Below are positions 58,969 through 64,000 of a stretch of DNA of 64,000 nucleotides, one piece after another. A model generated the notes under the pieces. The model worked only from the letters and a program-made list of their open reading frames with translations, was not told the DNA's origin and searched no databases. The translations under genes and the position numbers were made by a program. Every line of letters begins with the position of its first letter. Within the stretch, counting starts at the first letter, position 1. This DNA is from Anastatus disparis (Eukaryota; Arthropoda; Insecta; Hymenoptera; Eupelmidae), in contig JAFFSR010000249.1 of the NCBI GenBank assembly GCA_017163975.1, forward strand, positions 3,905,001 to 3,969,000, given 5' to 3'.

Positions 58969-60292
58969 TGTCACGATATTTTACCGTGTTTGAATCTTGC
59001 GCGCTTAGGTATTAAAATAGGATGAACGCTCGGTCATATATCTCGTCTAAGACGAGTAAAGAAGTGCGTATCTTGAAGACCGGCACGCGAGAGAGAAGCT
59101 CGCCGGCCGTGAGGCGCTTCAGAGAGTTTCCGGCTACCGTTGCGTTAACACGAAACCTAAACCGCGCTGTGCTTGTTAAAAATATTTCGCTACGTGGTCT
59201 TATAATACGTTAGACTAAGTTCGCAATCGTTGTCTTAAATAAAGTCGTTAAATTATATTGACTAGCGTATTATATTATATTGGCTAGTTGCAACTCTCAG
59301 AAATTCTTTCTGTAGAGTTTTGCTTGACCGCTTCTCGCGCGTCTTAGCGGTCAGCCATTAAGTGCCAGTAACACGTTGATCGGCGTGTAAAGGGTTCCAC
59401 CGATCTACGTCAAGGCAACCACGTTGGCAGAGTTCAGCGGAATTCAACGATCGGGAAGAGACGTATTCCACCAATCTATTTCAGAGCATCTACGTATTGG
59501 TTACGTACAAGAGGGAAGCTACAGTAACGGGCGAGTGGCGTCTACGTGTACGTAGGTAATTAGTGTAAGCTGGCCAGTGCGTTATTGTAAGTATAATTAT
59601 ACTGTGCGATATCCAAGTGTCTCTTTCTCAAGAGATACTTGTTTGGGTATATTGTATCATCGGTTATATAACCGATCAGCGTCATAAGCGAGTACTATTT
59701 AGTTCGCGGTGCGCCTTCTCTTCGCTCACTCTCTCATTAGACGCGTGCATTACTTTTCTTATATTATTCAATTTCATTCTCCTTTATTTAGTTCATACTT
59801 TATCTTTATTATATTTATATTTTTCTTATAATAAATTAATTTTTTTTTCTATTAAAACGTTCTTTTAATTGATTTAAATTGCCTGACTATATTTAACATA
59901 AAAAATATATTTCCTGTTGCTTATTCCGACGCCTCCGCGGTCCTTGTGAGCAGTTATAAATTAATTAGTTACGTAATATCATATAATTCAATATAACGTT
60001 TTTTTAAACCTGCTTCACGAAGGAAAACTGCGCTACCGGCAGCGCGTCTCTTGATCAGGTAAGAGATAGAGAGACACAGTAAGTGCAGCAAGCGACAAGT
60101 ATATCACATAAGATTTTGTCGCTCATCAATAGCTTTACTAGCTAGCACTATCGGAGTTCGTCGCATAATATTTAACATATTTAGTATAATTTTCAACAAC
60201 TCCATATATAGTAAAATTTAAAGACTTAGCTAAAATTTACATTAAATTAAAAGCTAATTCTTTTCCGTAACGTGTGCAAAATAACCGTTACA
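58969..60292 (+). mobile_element. Long solo LTR
   Basis: It begins TGTCACG and ends CGTTACA (inverted with one mismatch) and is flanked by ATAT on both sides (58965-58968 and 60293-60296). The first half is C+G-rich and contains AATAAAG near 59238. At about 1.32 kb it is long for an LTR. A CGAAACC/TTGCGTTAACACG-type C+G-rich R/U5-like region and a second C+G patch near 59930 and 60030 are inside. No internal coding adjoins it. Orientation is inferred from the AATAAA signal. The tips resemble those of the LTR at 116-711. Confidence 0.55.
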
Positions 60293-60925
60293 ATATTAAA
60301 ATTGAAGACATTTATATTTTTCCAAAAATAATAGTATTCTTCCAATCTAATGGCATCCTCTAATCTCTCATTATACCAATGCAGTTACTTATTGGGACGG
60401 TTCATAAAATGAGGAACATTTGTATATAAAACTTTGTTTATTTTATTATAAACCTTATCAACATTTACATCTATATCAATATCATTAAAATCATTTTTTA
60501 AATTTATTTTATTAAAAAAGGAATTTTAATTCTTGAAATTTAGTTTTGAAAAATCGAAATGCAAAATAACATTATCAAATCTATTACAAAACTGACACTT
60601 ATTTGGTGATGAAATACTAAACAATTGCGCCAAGTGATGTTTATTAGTTTTCATAAAAAAGTCATTGAACATTTGACGTACAACACATCCTCTTGGAGCT
60701 AATAACAAATCCAGAGAATAACCCTTAGAATCCAACACAGGATATACTTGTTCATAATCTACTTGAGAGTAGGTTCCATACACCATATCTGTCTTACCTA
60801 ATTTATATAAATTTATCTCTGAAGAAAATCTGACATATAAAGGATCATCAGTCCATACCATATTTGGTAAACTCGTGGCAACTATCGTTGCCGGCGCTGA
60901 GCGAAGAGTCGTCAGGTACATTTTA
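60293..60925 (-). pseudogene. LINE endonuclease-to-linker fragment
   Basis: The block 60921-60526 contains PNMVWTDDPL, SKGYSLDLLLA and KTNKHHLAQLFSI, which align in order with the end of the endonuclease/exonuclease/phosphatase domain of jockey/CR1-like LINEs (NxxxxxLDLxL and a KxDxHHPxL block). After a stop at about 60526 the linker toward the RT continues (NSFFNKINLKNDF to HWYNERLEDAIRLEEYYYFWKN, to 60300). No RT follows. At its 5' side (60885-60925) it is fused to the dispersed repeat copy B. Confidence 0.6.
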
Positions 60926-61045
60926 ATTACCGGGTCTGTTATCGTACTTTTTCACCTTCCGTTATAATTATAACATAGATAAATTGTAATATAACTCAAT
61001 AATAAATACATATAAATCATATAAATGTAATAAAACTAAACTTTT
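60885..61045. repeat. Dispersed repeat, copy B
   Basis: Same family and orientation as 44155-44390, without the 55-bp middle segment. It overlaps the start of the LINE fragment's open frame, so that frame's first 15 or so codons are not LINE. Confidence 0.75.
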
Positions 61046-61431
61046 GTCATAATTATAACACAGTCTTATAACACAAGCCTTATAAGATAATTCTATATGA
61101 AATATGCATATATGTTACTAGCATTTCCCGTCGCGGCTACATAAAAACAGATTCTCAGAAATTATTATTAATCAAATATTGCTCATATGAATTTATTACT
61201 ATGATGGGGAATAAGTGCAATAAAAATTTGCCTATAAGTTGTTCGCAATAACCTTGCGAAATAAGTACCTCTACCGTGCTAATCTAGTAGTTATGCTCTT
61301 ATCAGATCCATCGATGATCTCTAGAATCCCTCGATGATTAATTTTCACTATTTGTTTCTTCTAAATTTTTGCCTAATTATTTTATATCTTAAATACCCAA
61401 TTGGACCTTTTCATAGCACAAAAAAATTGAA
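61046..61431. other. Unassigned spacer
   Basis: Nothing firm. If the tRNA-like head at 61432-61520 is a SINE, this could be its body on the minus strand. Confidence 0.35.
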
Positions 61432-61520
61432 CAGAATTTTCCCAGGGAATCGAACTTTGGTCCACTAAAGCGCGAGCTGAGAGCCTCAGGTCTTGCGCTA
61501 CCGCCCTCCTCTATTCTCCT
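61432..61520 (-). other. tRNA-like head, possible SINE or tRNA relic
   Basis: On the minus strand a box-B-like GTTCGATTCC (forward 61446-61455) lies about 33 bp downstream of a box-A-like GGTAGCGCAAGACC (forward 61489-61502), the spacing of an RNA polymerase III internal promoter. A clean acceptor stem is not evident, so I do not call a functional tRNA. A tRNA-derived SINE head is the likelier reading. Confidence 0.4.
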
Positions 61521-61957
61521 ACAGTAAGCGTCGAAACCGGTCACCACCTATTGGACAGTCAACGAAGTGTCAATTTGTAATAAAAAATCGTCAGTTTTTC
61601 AATAGCTTATTAAAATTGGAACAGGAAGAAAATCAATGCACGAGAATCTTTTGATGGTTACCTATTTTTTTCAAGAACGAGTTAATTTATTTTTGAATAA
61701 AATATAAATACCAATTTTCAATGTAACAGACTATGTATAGATACCATAGTATAGATTTGACTGGCAAATTTGAAGCAGTTCACGTATTCATGGTGTATTA
61801 TATTTCAACGACGTGCCTAACTTCCCTATTGATAAAACTATATAGTTTGATCACATAGTTTAACCATATGGTTTTACCGCGTATTTTTTTTTAAACAGGG
61901 ATCAATGCCATTATTTTGTCCGGTGCACTATTAAAGTGTATGAAGTAAATTACATTA
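61521..61957. other. Unassigned spacer
   Basis: AT-rich, nothing recognised. Confidence 0.5.
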
Positions 61958-61961
61958 TTAA

Positions 61962-62233
61962 GAGGAGGTCGAGTAGATCTGTCCTTTTCTAATCAAAAAA
62001 TTGATTTTTTTACAAAAATTAATAACTGTAGCAAAAAATAAGGAGATGGCCCCATCTTGTATCATAAATAGCAATATTCTCTTGGATAATGAAAAATTAT
62101 TTTTATCGATTCGTTTTGAAGAAAATCTTGAAAAACTTGAAAAAAATATAGGTTATGGTGGACGATTCAGTTTTTCAAAGTTTTCTTATAAACGAAGCGA
62201 TAATAGCACATTGTTAACCAAGAAAAGAAAATA
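61962..62233. mobile_element. Truncated TTAA foldback MITE (GAGGAGGTC family)
   Basis: TTAA at 61958-61961 and the full left arm and loop of the GAGGAGGTC family are present. The right arm stops at about 62233, after GAAAATAT, where unrelated C+G-richer sequence (GAGCGAAGCGAGGACG, about 62270) and then the 70-bp satellite follow. Third copy of the family in the window. Confidence 0.8.
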
Positions 62234-62319
62234 TGTGATTTTTGCCCGAGTCGAGTTTATCGCCTGAGCGAAGCGAGGACGACAATAAAGACGAGCAAAA
62301 ACACCCCACACAGCATGAA

Positions 62320-64000
62320 ATATTGCAGTGAAACTTTCACTGAAATATTGTGCTGAAATATTGTCACAAGATTGCAGCAATCTTGTCTTAACATTGTTAA
62401 GAGGTTTCATGAAACATTTCAGTGTGATATTGCTGCAAACTTGCTACAAGGTTACAGAAAATAATTCAAGCAATATTGCAAGAAACCTTCCATGTAAGGT
62501 TGCAGCGAGGTTTTTGCAAGGTTTTATAAAAAATTTCAAGAAAACTTTCATGACATGTTTCAGCGAGGTTTCCAGCAAGATTTAGAAAACATTTCATAGA
62601 ATATTGCAAGAAACCTTTCATGAAAGGTTGCAGCGAGGTTTTTGAAAGATTTTAGGAATATTTCATGAAATATTGCAAGAAATCTTTTATGAAAGGTTGC
62701 ATAGAGGTTTCCAGCAAAATTTAGAAAACATTTTATAAAATATTGCAGGGAACCTTTCATGAAAGGTTGCAGCAAGGTTTCTGCAAGATTTTAGAAATAT
62801 TTCATGAGATTTCGCAAGAAACCTTTCATGAAAGATTGCAGGGAGGTTTCTGTGAGATTTTAGAAATATTTCATGAAATATTGCAAGAAAACTTTCACGA
62901 AAGGTTGCAGCGAGGTTTCCAGCACGATTTAGAAATTATTTCATGGAATATTGCAAGGAACCTTTCATGAAAGGTTGCAGCGAGGTTTCTGCAAGATTTT
63001 AGAAATATTTCATGAAATATTGCAAGAAAACTTTGACGAAACGTTGCAGCAAGGTTTCTGCAAGATTTTAGAAACATTTCATGAAATATTGGACAAAAAC
63101 TTTCACGACATGTTTCAGCGAGGTTTTCCAGCAAGATTTGGGGAACTTTTCATGGAATATTGCAAGAAACCTTTCATGGAAGGTTGCAGCAAGTTTTCTG
63201 CAAGATTTTAGGAATATTTCATGAAATATTGCAAGAAACCTTTCATGAAAGGTTGCAGCGCGGTTTCTGTAAAACTTTAAAAACATTTTATGAAATATTG
63301 CAAGAAAACTTTTATTACATGTTTCAGCGGGATTTTCAGCAAGATTTAGACAACATTTTGATGGAATATTGCATCGAACTTTCTATGAAAGATTGCGGCG
63401 AGCTTTCTGCAAGATTTTAGAAACATTTTATAAAATATTGCAAGAAACCTTTCACGAAAGGTTGCAGCGAGGTTTCTGCAAGATTCTAAAAACATTTCAT
63501 GAAATATTGCAAGAAACCTTCCACGATAGGTTTCAGCGAATTTTCCAGCAAGATTTGGGGAACTTTTCATGGAATATTGCAAGAAACCTTTCATGAAAGA
63601 TTGCAGCGAGGTTCCTGTAAGATTTTAGAAACATTTTATTAAATATTGCAAGAAACCTTTCATGAAAGGTTTCAGTGAGGTTCCTAGCAAGATTTGGGGA
63701 ACATTTTACGAAATATCGCAAGAGACCTTTGATGAAAGGTTGCAGTAAGATTCATGCAAGATTTTAGAAACATTTTACGAAATATTGCAAGATACTTTTT
63801 ATGAAAGGTTTCAACGAGGTTTCCAGCAAAATTTGATGAATATTTAGGAAATATTACGAGGTATCTTTTGTTAAAAGTTGCAGTAAGATTTCTGCAAGGT
63901 TTTTGACAAGATTTCTAAGATATCACAAAAAATATTGCTATGTACATTTCGCCAATGGTTATTACCATATTTTTGGCAATCTTTATAAAATATTCCAGAA
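62320..64000. repeat. 70-bp satellite with dyad symmetry, runs off the window
   Basis: About 24 units with a period of 69-70 bp. A typical unit reads ATTGCAAGAAACC, then the 16-bp palindrome ACCTTTCATGAAAGGT, then GCAGCGAGGTTTCTGCAAG and TTTTAGAAATATTTCATGAA. Two unit types alternate irregularly: one with GTTGCAGCGAGGTTTCTGCAAG, one with GTTTCAGCGAGGTTTCCAGCA. Units have few stops on either strand, so staggered open frames of about 75-86 codons appear every 209 bp or so on both strands. They are not genes. The first units (about 62320-62500) are degenerate. Array orientation is constant. Confidence 0.9.

Noticed and set aside
61432..61520. Functional tRNA gene on the minus strand
   Set aside because: A and B boxes are present but I could not form a convincing acceptor stem or anticodon arm.
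62328..63721. Staggered open frames of 70-86 codons on both strands
   Set aside because: They recur every three satellite units (about 209 bp) because the 70-bp unit has few stops; a repeat artefact.
62320..64000. Regular palindromic repeats resembling a CRISPR array
   Set aside because: The whole 70-bp unit repeats; there are no unique spacers and the setting is eukaryotic.

Overview
The window looks like a transposon-rich intergenic or intronic stretch of an AT-rich animal genome, most likely an insect and plausibly a hymenopteran. The evidence for this is the mix of element types: a piggyBac, many short TTAA-flanked foldback elements, a Penelope-like element, a Helitron, a mariner-like element with long terminal repeats, L1-like LINEs with a coiled-coil ORF1, and an errantivirus-like LTR element with an env remnant. 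There are no bacterial gene arrays. Only one segment (13287-13703) looks like a host protein-coding exon. A weaker candidate lies at 40459-40590. Almost everything else that reads as protein is a broken transposable-element gene.

Layout. 1-13 kb: a solo LTR (116-711), several terminal-inverted-repeat (TIR) elements, the degraded 5' leader and gag-like gene of a retroelement (about 5.7-10.3 kb) with a CCHC zinc knuckle, then a hAT-type MITE with an exact 8-bp target duplication. 13-16.7 kb: the Ser/Thr-rich exon, then CpG-richer unassigned DNA. 16.7-23 kb: an L1-like insertion in the LTR of an errantivirus-like element whose gag, integrase and env remain but whose protease, reverse transcriptase and RNase H are gone. 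23.7-28.6 kb: two head-to-head copies of one uncharacterised multicopy gene. Both are dead and share a nonsense codon, and a perfectly ended TTAA foldback element lies between them. 28.6-37.9 kb: a CCGTCT-type satellite, a 38-bp repeat array, then a Helitron Rep/helicase gene on the minus strand. A 2.5-kb element with about 720-bp inverted termini is nested in the Helitron. An inverted patch of the same satellite lies on its far side. 38-39.8 kb: GT-rich higher-order repeat. 40.7-43.1 kb: mariner-like element whose transposase is cut by a (CA)n tract.

44-64 kb: a PIF1-helicase fragment split by a TTAA element. A Penelope-like element split by a 2.55-kb piggyBac, whose transposase shows only two visible frameshifts. 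A BEL/Pao-like LTR and a gag-like pseudogene. A three-level nest (foldback element in L1-like ORF1, in an LTR fragment). A 1.3-kb solo LTR inside a LINE fragment. Finally a 70-bp dyad-symmetric satellite that runs off the end.

The genes do not form a pathway. The coherent story is layered transposition. In six nests (33-36 kb, 44.9-45.4 kb, 47.5-50.1 kb, 55.7-57.9 kb, 56.8-57.2 kb, 59-60.3 kb) I could identify target duplications, and in five of them removing the insert restores or very nearly restores the host reading frame. I did not find a clearly new biological system. The best leads are the long-TIR element with a CATATG target duplication and an unassigned transposase-like gene, and the head-to-head multicopy gene pair.
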